DNA of 64,000 nt from DSOI01 sp041394885 (GTDB taxonomy: Bacteria > Acidobacteriota > Terriglobia > Bryobacterales > Bryobacteraceae), in contig JAWKHI010000001.1 in NCBI GenBank assembly GCA_041394885.1, forward strand, positions 444,547 through 508,546. Reading direction: 5' to 3'. This document shows positions 45,985 through 55,566 of the stretch, piece after piece. Both the position numbers and the translations under genes were made by a program. Each line of letters starts with the position of its first letter. Positions within the stretch are counted from its first letter, which is position 1. The notes under the pieces are model-generated. The model saw only the letters and a program-made list of their open reading frames with translations, was not told the DNA's origin and made no database searches.

Positions 45985-47844
45985 TTATCGCGAAAGGCGA
46001 TCCACGAAACGACGGCGGGCGTCCCGGAACAGAGCGAGAACTTCGGCCTTCTGTTCCGGCTTAGAGAAGCGGCCGCGCGCGCCGACGCGTTGGCTGAGTT
46101 TGTCGATCCACGCGATCCAAAACTCAATGTCCTCGCGGATCCGAACCGGTTGATCGCCGATGGAGACGTAAATAGGACTGGTGTGGGCGAACGCCGCGGT
46201 GTCGTTAAGGACGAGCCGGTGGGGCGGCCCTTGGACACGGGCGGCGATCCAGGCGCTGCGGTCCAGCGTGAGCTTGGCCGCAGCGGGACGGGCCACACCA
46301 TTGACGATAAGTTCGGCGGCGCCCGTGGGGATTGCCGATTGGAGCCGCAGCCTCACGTCGAGGGAATGCCTTCCGGCTGGCAAGCGGATCTCGGCGCCGG
46401 GCTTGTGTCCATTGACTTCAAGGAACAGCATGGGTCCATTGGTTGCAAAGGTGCGGCCGCGCTTGAAGGCATCGATCCAGGCATCGTAGCGGAGGGCTCC
46501 GCCGGTGTAGGCGTAGACGCGATGTCCACCGGGGGTGTAGTGATCGGCGACATTGGTGAACGAGTCCGTTCCGGCGGAGATACCGAGGCGGTATCCGGCA
46601 TTGAGAATACGGTACCAATTCTCCATGGCGAACTCTTCCGGATTGTTACTCATCACATCGAGCGCATCGATTTCCCCCAGGGCGACGTCAACGGGCAGTT
46701 CGCGGGCACTGAAGCCGTCGATCGTGGCGCTGTAACCGGGATGGGCGTAGGTGACTGCCCCGCCCTGCGCGCGCGCAGCTTTCGCCTGAACATAGTTGGG
46801 AGGATAGTCGTCCGGATATGGAGTGTCGCGAAAACCGGTGTAGAGGGGCTCGACGAGGCTTTTCAAACCAAAGAAGCACATGTGACCGTAGGAGCCGGAG
46901 TTCCGCATTTCCTCATTCCAGTAGATGAAATATGGGGGCTGACTGAGGCGGTGGGGGCGGCCCTCGAACAAATCCTTGTCATGGAGGAAATCCCCAGAAG
47001 AGTTGGCGACCATCATATTGGGGACGTGTAAGTCTTCGGCGAGGGTATAAGTGAGAACGTCTTGCGGAGTTATGTTCTGATGATGCGGAGCGGTGTAATT
47101 CGCGTGGATGTGGGCATCGCCGGAGTACCATCCGCCGGCGGCCATATCGATCCAACGAGTAACCTCGAGATCGATGGTGGTTGGCTGGCGCAGGTCAATC
47201 TGGCGCTGTGAAAGGGTGTGCTCGATGCCGCGTGTCGCTTCAATGAGGGTTCCGCCAGCAGGCAAGTCGATTTCAAAGGATCCAGCCGCGTGGAAGTAGG
47301 GCTCGGCGGGCAGGGCGGCGTAGCGGTTGATGGCGCCCTCAGGCGCATAGGCGAGCCCGTCGGCGCCGGTAAGATAGACGCGGGCGGGGCGATCAAGATT
47401 CACTTTCAACCGCACGAGCGGGCGCACATCGAGGACGATGCCGCGGCCGGCGACCTTGCGAGTGACCTTGCCCGGCGCCTTCTCAAGAATCCGATGGGCG
47501 CGGCCAGAGGAATCAATGAGGTTGAAGACACGTCCGGCGGCGATGACATAGCTCGAGGCGGCATCGAAGGGGAGTTTGGCGAAGTCGCGCTCGCGGAAAA
47601 CGAAGCGGTCCCGCAGCGCCTGCAGGGCGGGCGCGTTGGCGCGGCGGCGCATAAGGATCCGGGCGGCGTCTCCGAAACCAAGGGGACCTTCGACATCCAA
47701 CTGCTGCATGCCGTTGTGGTTGATCCAGAAAGTAAGGTCCTCTTGTCCGGGATTGGAAAGCGGAACCGCCCCCTGGCCACCGAGACGGTGCGCGGCAAGT
47801 GTGAGCAGCAAAGCGGCGACGACAATGGCGAGAGCACGAGTCAT
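45985..47844 (-). CDS. CehA/McbA-type PHP metallohydrolase
   Basis: 619 residues with signal peptide. The PHP/amidohydrolase-like metal site is spread over SGDAHIHANY, VTYAHPGYS and GISAGTDSFTN, as in CehA/McbA family hydrolases. An N-terminal region of about 230 residues is beta-rich. The substrate is unknown; McbA-type relatives cleave esters and amides. It lies between the sugar isomerase-like and ThuA genes with 6-base gaps. Confidence 0.85.
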   Translation of the reverse strand: MTRALAIVVAALLLTLAAHRLGGQGAVPLSNPGQEDLTFWINHNGMQQLDVEGPLGFGDAARILMRRRANAPALQALRDRFVFRERDFAKLPFDAASSYVIAAGRVFNLIDSSGRAHRILEKAPGKVTRKVAGRGIVLDVRPLVRLKVNLDRPARVYLTGADGLAYAPEGAINRYAALPAEPYFHAAGSFEIDLPAGGTLIEATRGIEHTLSQRQIDLRQPTTIDLEVTRWIDMAAGGWYSGDAHIHANYTAPHHQNITPQDVLTYTLAEDLHVPNMMVANSSGDFLHDKDLFEGRPHRLSQPPYFIYWNEEMRNSGSYGHMCFFGLKSLVEPLYTGFRDTPYPDDYPPNYVQAKAARAQGGAVTYAHPGYSATIDGFSARELPVDVALGEIDALDVMSNNPEEFAMENWYRILNAGYRLGISAGTDSFTNVADHYTPGGHRVYAYTGGALRYDAWIDAFKRGRTFATNGPMLFLEVNGHKPGAEIRLPAGRHSLDVRLRLQSAIPTGAAELIVNGVARPAAAKLTLDRSAWIAARVQGPPHRLVLNDTAAFAHTSPIYVSIGDQPVRIREDIEFWIAWIDKLSQRVGARGRFSKPEQKAEVLALFRDARRRFVDRLSR

Positions 47845-47850
47845 TTCTAC

Positions 47851-48789
47851 TCAGCGATTCCTTTCCAGGATTTCGGTCAAGATTGGGGCGAGGTGACGGT
47901 AGCAGCGGCGGGCGGCGTCCACACCATCGTAGCCGGGGGCGCGCTGCAACTGAGCACTTACTTCGGGAACGATCCAGCCGCGATAGTTGTTGGCGGCAAG
48001 CAGGCGAAAGTACTCGTGGTAATCCGTGCGGCCGTCGCCGGGCAAAAGAAATCGAAACTTCGTAGCATCACCATCAGCATCCTTGACGTGTACGAAGACG
48101 GTGGACGCGGCAAGGTCAGCGATGGTGCGGGTAAGATCGAGCCCGATCAATTGAAAGTGGCTATAGTCATACGCGGCGCGAATCCAACGGGAGTTGACGC
48201 GCTGAAGCAGCCAAAGAAGGCGAGACGGTTGGTTGACGGCGCCCGCCACATGCGCTTTGATGGCGATAACGATGCGGAGGCGCGCAGCGGCCCGCGCCCA
48301 GTCTTCGAGGCGCTCGACCATGGTTTCACGCAGTTGCTCCCATTGGTCCGGCTTGCCGCCGAGGACGGTTTCAAGGAGCGGGGCGGTGCGCGGAGAAAGG
48401 TCGCGAAACAGACGGGCAGCCTCTTCAATGCGACGGAGATTCGCCGCGTGATCGTCCGGTGCAGCCACGAGCGAAAGCTGATCCATCATGGAGACCAGCT
48501 CGATACGCCGCCGGCGGAACTGATCGCGAAGCCGGCGCCTGGAAGAAGCCTCGAGGAGCTTGGGCTCGGCGGGCCAGCCGGGTTGGAGGCAGAGCTCGAC
48601 GCCGGAATAGCCGATGTCGCGACACAGGTCGATCGACTCCGAGAGCGGCAGCTTGGGAAGAGCGTAGAGGCTGAATCCGAGCCGAAGGCGAGCCGGAGCG
48701 GCCAGTGCGGCCGAGGGCGGAACCGCCGATGATGCTATGCGCAGGAGCATCGCACGGCGCGAGATTGGGATGCGTTGCATCGGGTTCAT
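47851..48789 (-). CDS. Sugar phosphate isomerase/epimerase-like TIM barrel
   Basis: 312 residues, ATG at 48789 with AGGA upstream. A Tat-like signal (ISRRAMLLRIASS) precedes an AP-endonuclease-2/xylose isomerase-like TIM barrel: LGFSLYALPK, DIGYSGVELCLQPGW, VHVKDADGD, GWIVPEVSAQ. Known homologues act on sugars or inositols with a divalent metal. First gene of the operon with the PHP and ThuA proteins; these with the MFS gene suggest uptake and processing of one carbohydrate. Confidence 0.85.
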   Translation of the reverse strand: MNPMQRIPISRRAMLLRIASSAVPPSAALAAPARLRLGFSLYALPKLPLSESIDLCRDIGYSGVELCLQPGWPAEPKLLEASSRRRLRDQFRRRRIELVSMMDQLSLVAAPDDHAANLRRIEEAARLFRDLSPRTAPLLETVLGGKPDQWEQLRETMVERLEDWARAAARLRIVIAIKAHVAGAVNQPSRLLWLLQRVNSRWIRAAYDYSHFQLIGLDLTRTIADLAASTVFVHVKDADGDATKFRFLLPGDGRTDYHEYFRLLAANNYRGWIVPEVSAQLQRAPGYDGVDAARRCYRHLAPILTEILERNR

Positions 48790-48805
48790 GATATCCTGCC
48801 TGCTC

Positions 48806-50092
48806 ATGCCGACGCGCACGCGCTACAAGGTTCTGGGACTCGCCATGCTATTGGCGGGCATCACCTATCTGGATCGAATTTGCATCGCCATCACGGCGCC
48901 GAGAATGATGGAAGACCTCGGCCTTTCCAAGGGACAGATGGGTTTTGTGTTCAGCGCGTTCACGCTGGCCTATGCGATTTTCGAGATCCCAACCGGCCAT
49001 TGGGGCGACAAACTGGGCACGCGCCGTGTGCTGACGCGCATCGTACTATGGTGGTCAACGTTCACCATCCTGACGGCCACGGCGTTCAGCTACGGGTCAC
49101 TGCTCTGCCTGCGATTTCTTTTCGGAGCGGGAGAAGCGGGGGCGTGGCCGAACGTGGCCCGGACATTTTCGCGGTGGTTTCCGCTGGCGGATCGGGGCAC
49201 CGCGCAAGGGATATTCTTCATGGGCGCACATTTGGCCGGAGGTCTGACACCAGCCATCGTGACAGCACTGTTGGCTTATTTCCATTGGCGGGCGCTATTC
49301 GTCCTGTTCGGACTGATTGGCTTCGTTTGGGCACTGGTGTGGTGGCGGTGGTTCCGAGATGAACCGTCGGAGCATCCGCAGGTGAACACAGCCGAACGGG
49401 AGCTAATTGAAATGGGCCGCGTGCCGGCAGCCTCGCACGAACTGACGTGGGCGCGGTGGAAGGAGTTACTTTCCAACTCGAGCGTACTGGGGCTTTGTGC
49501 GATGTACTTCACGCAATCCTATGGGTTCATGTTCTATATCACCTGGCTGCCGACGTACCTCAAGACCGAGCGTGGTTTTACGGACCCGTTCACGTTCAGC
49601 GTTCTCTCCGGACTACCGCTTACCTTCAGCGTGGCGGCAGATCTTTTCGGCGGGATCATGAGCGACCGCATGAGCCGACGGTACGGCTTGCGGCTTGGCC
49701 GGGCGCTGGTAGGCGGCGGCTCGCTGTTTCTAGCCGGGCTCCTGCTGATCGCCGGGGTTTGGACGGCGAATCCCGTGGCAGCGGCGATCCTGATTGGGCT
49801 CGGCGGCGGTATGTCCGCATTTCTGCTGGGCGCGGCCTGGGGGACGTGCCTTGACATCGGCGGGAATCACTCGGGGGTGGTGAGCGCGGCGATGAACACG
49901 TCGGGCCAGGTAGGCGCCTTCATCTGCCCGATCTTAGTCGGGCAGATGGTGCAACTTTACAATAACTGGACATTCCCGATTTACCTCACCGGAGTCCTTT
50001 ACTGTTTGGGCGCGCTGTGTTGGGCGTTTATCGATCCGAAACGGCCGGTTTGGGAAGCCCGTCCGGAGCGCGAGGTCAGTAGTACAGTTTGA
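48806..50092 (+). CDS. MFS transporter (anion:cation symporter type)
   Basis: 428 residues, about 12 membrane helices. Motif A is GHWGDKLGTRRVL after helix 2; TYLDRICIAITAPRM and FGAGEAGAWPNVART are hallmarks of hexuronate/sugar-acid symporters of the ACS family. The ATG at 48806 lies only 16 bases from the divergent isomerase start. Its 3' end overlaps the convergent TonB receptor by 17 bases. Confidence 0.9.
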   Translation: MPTRTRYKVLGLAMLLAGITYLDRICIAITAPRMMEDLGLSKGQMGFVFSAFTLAYAIFEIPTGHWGDKLGTRRVLTRIVLWWSTFTILTATAFSYGSLLCLRFLFGAGEAGAWPNVARTFSRWFPLADRGTAQGIFFMGAHLAGGLTPAIVTALLAYFHWRALFVLFGLIGFVWALVWWRWFRDEPSEHPQVNTAERELIEMGRVPAASHELTWARWKELLSNSSVLGLCAMYFTQSYGFMFYITWLPTYLKTERGFTDPFTFSVLSGLPLTFSVAADLFGGIMSDRMSRRYGLRLGRALVGGGSLFLAGLLLIAGVWTANPVAAAILIGLGGGMSAFLLGAAWGTCLDIGGNHSGVVSAAMNTSGQVGAFICPILVGQMVQLYNNWTFPIYLTGVLYCLGALCWAFIDPKRPVWEARPEREVSSTV

Positions 50093-53000
50093 GACCGAAC
50101 TGAATGATCCGGGCCGCATCCGCCGCGGTGATCCTACCGAAATTGGGCTGACCCAACGTGGTTCCGGCCGGGTTGCGGAGGTTGACGATGTTGAATGCGT
50201 TGAACAGTTCCGCGCGGAACTGCAGACGGAAGCGCTCCGCGATGGGGAAGTTCTTCAGAACGGAAACATCCCAGTTGTGGCGCGCTGGGCCCCGGTTATC
50301 GGGGAGGAAGCGGCCGACATTGCCGAAGGTGTAGGGCGGAGCGTCGACAAAAGCGTTGGGATTGAACCAGCCAAAGATACGATCCTTGGCGGAGCCGGGA
50401 GTTACGCTGGAGATACCGGTGGAGTTGGGCCGTTGGCCGCCACCCTGGGAAGCTGTGGTATTGTTGCGGGACGCGATCGAGATTGGGCTTCCCGACTGGA
50501 CCGAGGTGATGCCGTTGAGGATCCAACCACCGAGCAACTGATTGGCCACGCCGCCTATATCGAGGAAGCGGCGGCCCTTGCCGAAGGGCAATTCCCACTG
50601 GTAGTTGAAGACGAGGTTGTGGGGGATGTGCATGGCCGAGAGGGACCGGTCGAGATCGCGGCGGTTGTTATTGGTGTAGCCGGGATTCTGATCGCCGAGG
50701 AATCCGGCGACGGAACTAACATCGTCGATCGTCTTTGACCAGGTATAAGCAAGGAGAAACTGGAGTCCGTTGGCGTAACGCTTGCGGAACTTTGTTTGTA
50801 GGGCGTGATAACTCGAGTGAGCCTGCGCTCCCCACTGATGCGTGAGTCCGGTGAGCCAGGGATAGGGCCGCTGCAGTTGGGCAACCGTGGTGGTGGCCCT
50901 TCCCAATGCGGTTGTGGCCGGGAGAATACCGACGAATGGATTGGGGACGGTGCGCAGCAATCCATCGCCCTGGGCGAGCGCAGAATCGGGGAGCTGATTC
51001 AACTGGGAGTTGGCCTGCAGTTTGACGCCGCTGTTACCGGCATAGGCGATGTCGAACAGGGTGCTACCGGGCAATTCGTACTGGAGGTTGAAATTCCACT
51101 GCACGCTGTAGGGGACGCGATCGAAGCGTAAGTTGCCGTTGATGCTTTGACCGGCGAAGGTACGCAAACCGTTTTCTCCGTTTTCCGGAGCATTGATGCC
51201 ATCCGGGAATGGATTGCTGAGGGTAACAAAAGGCGTGCGGCCACCATTGATCGAGGAGACGAGAGGAGTAATGGCATTGAAGCCGAGTGCGCCGGCATTT
51301 GCGGCGCTTGGCCCGAACCCTGTGGTGGGGGCGTAGAACATTCCCGCGCCGGTGCGCAGTACGAGGCGATTGGTGAGCTTGTAGGCGAGGCCGACGCGGG
51401 GCGCGAAGTTGTTCTTGTCGAGATCCTTGGTGCCACGGGGAGCGCCGGGAGTGCGTGAGCCAGCGAAGACGAGCCCGCCGAGGAAGTTGTCGAAGCCAGG
51501 CGCCTGAATGGGATTGCGAGCCTGCAGATCAAACCATGAGACGCGATCGAAGCGCTCGGTCTGTGGGAAGTCGGCATCCCAGCGGAGGCCGAGGTTGAGG
51601 GTGAGACGATCGGAAACGCGCCAGTCATCCTGGATGTAGAAGGCGGTGTATTTCACCTGGAGCGCGAGGACGGGTTCGCTCCGCATCTGGCCGCCGCCGG
51701 GGAGACCGAGGAACATGGAAGCGATGGCGTCACCGCCGCCCGCACGATTGAAGATACGGCGCGTGAAGCCGTCGTTGAAGTTGTAACTGCCATTCGGATT
51801 ATTTGGGCGGAAGTTCGAGACGCGATTGAGACGGTGCGTACCGCCGAGCTTGATGGTGTGCGTCCCGAAGAGGCGTGCCGCGTCGCCGGACCATGTATGG
51901 GTTTCGAACTTATTTCCGATGATGTAGCTGGAGGCCGGACCGAGGGCGGAGTAGCCGGTGACACCCACGGTGGGAAAGATGTCGAACTGAGCGGCTGCCT
52001 GGACGTTCGCGGGCAGCCCGAGCTCGGCTGAAGTGATGGTGTTGTCGAGGGGGCCGCGGGGATTGGCGTGATAGGAGTAGCCGTAGTTGCCGTGGAGGAT
52101 CCAGCTACCGAACAAATAGGAATCGTCGATGGTGCCGCTACGGTTGCGGGCGCCGGTGAAGCCAGGCGCTCCGGTGGCGGGGTTGCCAAAGTGGTTGGCC
52201 TGGTTAGTGGTGGAGTTTTCCCAGGAGAAGCGGCCGAACAGGTTTTGCCGGTCAGAGATGCGGCGGTCAATCTTGAACGATACGTTGTTGCGCCCGGTAT
52301 TGGATCCGGCTTGAGAAAAGAAGTTGTTGATCACGCCGGGGCGGTTGGGCTGCGGGTAGAACGACATGAACTTGAGTCCAACCGGGTTGGCGCGGGCCAT
52401 GGGAATCTGACGGTTGGGAAACGGCTGACGCTGCCCTTGGGCGTTGATGGTGGCCGGGTCATAGATGTCGTTTCGGATCTCCGCGAAGTTGCCCTGCCGC
52501 ATCTGGGCGGTGGGCACACTGAAGGTGGCCTCGCCGGGATTCACCTGGCGGATGCCCTCGTAGTTGACGAAGAAGAACGTGGTCTGCCGGGAGGGTGTAA
52601 GCGGGCCGCCGGCGGTAAAGCCGAACTGGTTGTAGCGGAAGGCGGCTTTGTTGCGCCCGTTCAGGTTGTTAAAGAAGCCGTTGGCGTCGAGCGCATTGTT
52701 GCGGAGGAACTCGTAGAGCACGCCGTGAAAGTCACTGGTGCCGGAGCGATGCACCATGTTGACGACGGCGCCGCCGGTGCGTCCGTATTCGGCGGACATG
52801 GAGTTGGTCTGGACGCGAAACTCCTGGAGAGCGTCCGGGGAAGGAACGTAGGCGGGCTGGTTGTAACCCATCACCTCCTGGGGCGAGCCGTCGAGCATCA
52901 CCGCGGTGGAGACGTTGCGTCCGCCATTGGCGGAGAATCCGACGGCGACGATACTGCCGCCGCCTTGACCGCCGTTGTTGAAGTTGGAATTGCTATTGAT

Positions 53001-53480
53001 GCCGGGCGTGAGCGCTACCAATTGCAGGGCGTTGCGGCCGTTGAGCGGCAGGTTCTCACTCGTGACGGAGTTCACGACTTCGCCGAGGGTGGAACTGGCG
53101 GTTTCGAGCAAGGGCGTCTCGGCGGAGACCTGAACGGTTTCCGTCACGGCGCCGATCTCGAGCGCGACAGTGATCTCGGCGATTTGCGCCACCTGGAGGA
53201 TCATGCCATCGCGCGCGAAACGCTTGAAGCCGGGCGCCTCGACTTGCAGGCTATAGCTGCCGGGCGGGATCTGCTGGAAGACGTAGGCTCCAGAATCGTT
53301 ACTGTGAGTGTTCCAGGAACGGTTTTGATTGACGTTGGTGAGCGTGAGGGCGGCGTTGGCAACAACGGCGCCGGAACCATCCTCGACGACGCCGCGCAGC
53401 GAGGCGAACTGGGTTTGCGCACTGGCGGCGAGCGCGGCGAGAAGCAGGACGGAGACTGCGTGTAAGGATTGACTGAGCAT
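50076..53480 (-). CDS. Oar-like TonB-dependent receptor
   Basis: 1134 residues. The ATG at 53480 is preceded by GGGAGG; the frame upstream runs into the intergenic region. Signal peptide, carboxypeptidase-regulatory domain (residues 25-105; GVVEDGSGAVVANAALTLTN), plug (LPLNGRNALQLVALTPGI, YGRTGGAVVNMVHRSG) and barrel ending in FGLKLYY. The terminal aromatic residue fits outer-membrane insertion. Close in plan to the other receptor but clearly diverged. Ligand unknown; the nearby sugar operon hints at carbohydrate. Confidence 0.92.
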   Translation of the reverse strand: MLSQSLHAVSVLLLAALAASAQTQFASLRGVVEDGSGAVVANAALTLTNVNQNRSWNTHSNDSGAYVFQQIPPGSYSLQVEAPGFKRFARDGMILQVAQIAEITVALEIGAVTETVQVSAETPLLETASSTLGEVVNSVTSENLPLNGRNALQLVALTPGINSNSNFNNGGQGGGSIVAVGFSANGGRNVSTAVMLDGSPQEVMGYNQPAYVPSPDALQEFRVQTNSMSAEYGRTGGAVVNMVHRSGTSDFHGVLYEFLRNNALDANGFFNNLNGRNKAAFRYNQFGFTAGGPLTPSRQTTFFFVNYEGIRQVNPGEATFSVPTAQMRQGNFAEIRNDIYDPATINAQGQRQPFPNRQIPMARANPVGLKFMSFYPQPNRPGVINNFFSQAGSNTGRNNVSFKIDRRISDRQNLFGRFSWENSTTNQANHFGNPATGAPGFTGARNRSGTIDDSYLFGSWILHGNYGYSYHANPRGPLDNTITSAELGLPANVQAAAQFDIFPTVGVTGYSALGPASSYIIGNKFETHTWSGDAARLFGTHTIKLGGTHRLNRVSNFRPNNPNGSYNFNDGFTRRIFNRAGGGDAIASMFLGLPGGGQMRSEPVLALQVKYTAFYIQDDWRVSDRLTLNLGLRWDADFPQTERFDRVSWFDLQARNPIQAPGFDNFLGGLVFAGSRTPGAPRGTKDLDKNNFAPRVGLAYKLTNRLVLRTGAGMFYAPTTGFGPSAANAGALGFNAITPLVSSINGGRTPFVTLSNPFPDGINAPENGENGLRTFAGQSINGNLRFDRVPYSVQWNFNLQYELPGSTLFDIAYAGNSGVKLQANSQLNQLPDSALAQGDGLLRTVPNPFVGILPATTALGRATTTVAQLQRPYPWLTGLTHQWGAQAHSSYHALQTKFRKRYANGLQFLLAYTWSKTIDDVSSVAGFLGDQNPGYTNNNRRDLDRSLSAMHIPHNLVFNYQWELPFGKGRRFLDIGGVANQLLGGWILNGITSVQSGSPISIASRNNTTASQGGGQRPNSTGISSVTPGSAKDRIFGWFNPNAFVDAPPYTFGNVGRFLPDNRGPARHNWDVSVLKNFPIAERFRLQFRAELFNAFNIVNLRNPAGTTLGQPNFGRITAADAARIIQFGLKLYY

Positions 53481-53550
53481 GAAACCTCCCATTAACGTTA
53501 TGTAATTTCTTAATCGAAGTATATCATTCTGGCGGACTCGTTCCGCTCCT

Positions 53551-54472
53551 CTTTTGAGGAGCTCGCGCAAAACGTACACTCTCCGGCGCCCTGGGAGGGC
53601 GGGTTTCCGTTATGGTTGGAGCCAACCGCGCCGCAGCAGCCTTTGCGCTTTGAGGAGCTCGCGCAAAACGGACACGCTCCGGCGCCTTGCCAGGGCGGGT
53701 TTCCGTCATGGTTGGAGCCGCGCCGCAGCTGCGCTTTTGAGGAGGCTCGCGCAAAACGGACGCAACTCCGGCACTGCCAGAGCGGGTTTCCGTCATGGTT
53801 GGAGCCGCACCGCAGCAGCGCTGCGCTTTTGAGGGCTCGCGCAAAACGGACACGCTCCGGCGCCCTGCAGCGGGCGGGTTTCCGTCATGGTTGGAGCCGC
53901 GCCGCAGCGGCCTTTGCGCTTTTGAGGAGCTCGCGCAAAACGGACACGCTCCGGCGCCTTGCCAAGGCTGGTTTCTGTCATGGCTGGAGCCGCGCCGCAG
54001 CGACTGCGCTTTTTGAGGCTCGCGCAAAACGGACACGCTCCGGCGCCTTGCCAAGGCGGGTTTCCGTCATGGTTGGAGCCACGCCGCAGCGGCCTTTGCG
54101 CTTTTGAGGAGCTCGCGCAAAACGGACACGCTCCGGCGCCTTGCCAGGAGCCGGTTTCCGTCATGGCTGGAGCCGCGGCCGGAGCGGCCTTTGCGCTTTT
54201 GAGATACTCGCGCAAAACGGACACGCTCCGGCGCCTCGCGAGCAGGGTTCTGTCATGGCTGGAGCCGCTCCGCAGCGGCCTTTGCGCTCTTGAGATACTC
54301 GCGCAAAACGGACATGCTCCGGCGCCTTTCGAGGGTGGGTTTCCGTCATGGCTGGAGCCGCTCCGCAGCGGCCTTTGCGCTTTTGAGCTCGCGCAAAACG
54401 GACACGCTCCGGCGCCTCGCGAGGGCGGGTTTCCGTCATGGTTGGAGCCGCGCCGGAGCGGCCTTGCGCTTT
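53551..54472. repeat. Ten-copy tandem repeat of about 92 bp
   Basis: The core CGCGCAAAAC recurs at 53564, 53660, 53748, 53838, 53932, 54021, 54114, 54209, 54300 and 54390, giving periods of 96, 88, 90, 94, 89, 93, 95, 91 and 90. Each unit also has ACGGACACGCTCCGGCGCC, GTTTCCGTCATGG, TTGGAGCCGC and TTTGCGC. GCGCAAA can pair with TTTGCGC across the unit, and inner arms form smaller hairpins. The array fills the 1.08-kb gap between the divergent TonB receptor and DUF2202 genes. Varying periods not divisible by three argue against coding. Confidence 0.9.
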
Positions 54473-54559
54473 GTCGCTTTAGTTGTCACCTTCGGGCCTG
54501 GAAACGCACCCGAGTAAGTAGAGCGGCCGCAAGATTGCCGTTCAGATAAGGAGACGACC

Positions 54560-55132
54560 ATGACGAAGCCGGATAGCAAATTCGACCGGCGTGCACTGCT
54601 GGCGGCATTGGCGGCCGGGGCAGCCACGCAAGCCTCAGCACAGCGGGGACCGGGCGGACCACGTGCGCCGCTTCCGCAGCCACCGCCTAGCGCCGAGGAA
54701 ATCCAAACGCTGACGTTCATGCGCGAGGAAGAGAAGATGGCTCGGGACGTTTACCAATTCCTGTACGAGCGTTGGGGCGCGAGCATATTCGACCGGATCG
54801 CCGATAGCGAGGAGCAACACTTCGCCTCGATCGGGCGACTGCTGGTGCGCTACGGGATTGCAGATCCGGCCGCGGCGACCGCAGGCGTGTTCAGCAACTC
54901 GCGGATCTCGGCGCTGTATGGGGAACTGACGTCGAAAGGCGCGCTGTCACTGAAAGACGCGCTCGAGGTGGGCGTGAAGATCGAGCAGGTGGACATTGCC
55001 GACCTGGAGGATGCGATCCAGCAGGCGGTGAAGTTCGATATCAAGCGCGTTTACTCGAACCTGATGGAGGCGTCGTTCCAGCATCTGGAGGCGTTCGAAG
55101 CGACGCTGGAGATCCTGGACTCACTGACCTAG
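54560..55132 (+). CDS. DUF2202 ferritin-like protein
   Basis: 190 residues with a Tat-like signal (FDRRALLAALAAGAA) and a Pro-rich linker. The rest is the helical DUF2202 domain: MREEEKMARDVYQFLYERWG, DSEEQHFASIGRLL, GVFSNSRISALYGEL, VGVKIEQVDIADLEDA. The E-x-x-H and acidic positions could bind iron as in ferritin-like folds; this is known only by analogy. ATG preceded by AAGGAG. The 246 bases between it and the tRNA (55133-55378) contain nothing I can call. Confidence 0.85.
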   Translation: MTKPDSKFDRRALLAALAAGAATQASAQRGPGGPRAPLPQPPPSAEEIQTLTFMREEEKMARDVYQFLYERWGASIFDRIADSEEQHFASIGRLLVRYGIADPAAATAGVFSNSRISALYGELTSKGALSLKDALEVGVKIEQVDIADLEDAIQQAVKFDIKRVYSNLMEASFQHLEAFEATLEILDSLT

Positions 55133-55378
55133 CACCCCGTTGTGTTGGGGCCCGCGCCAACACTGGTGTGGACCGCACGGAGCAGGATCCGCCGCCCGGG
55201 GAGAAACGAGACAGGAATTGCGATGCGGGCCATGCCGGTTTATCCCCGCCGCTGCCTCGCGTCACGACGCTCGGCATCGATGGCCCGCATCTCTGAGTAT
55301 TCTTCTAGGCGGAGACGGGAAAGCCGCCCAATCCGGGGCTGTGATACTCTGAGAAGGATCGCTCGCTCTTTTCGTCGC

Positions 55379-55472
<94 letters not shown>

Positions 55473-55566
55473 CAACAGTTTACAGGTGGTATTCGTTCCT
55501 CCGCTCTGCTTCTCTCGCACCGATTGCTAATCTCCTGCTAATCCGGCGAACTCGATCGTTCGCCTC

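Noticed and set aside
53551..54472. CRISPR array
   Set aside because: The whole unit is conserved; there are no unique spacers of constant length and no cas genes nearby.
53524..54549. Several open frames on both strands across the tandem repeat, giving repetitive Cys/Pro/Arg proteins
   Set aside because: Unit lengths vary and are not multiples of three, so no frame keeps the same repeat peptide; open frames come from high GC content.
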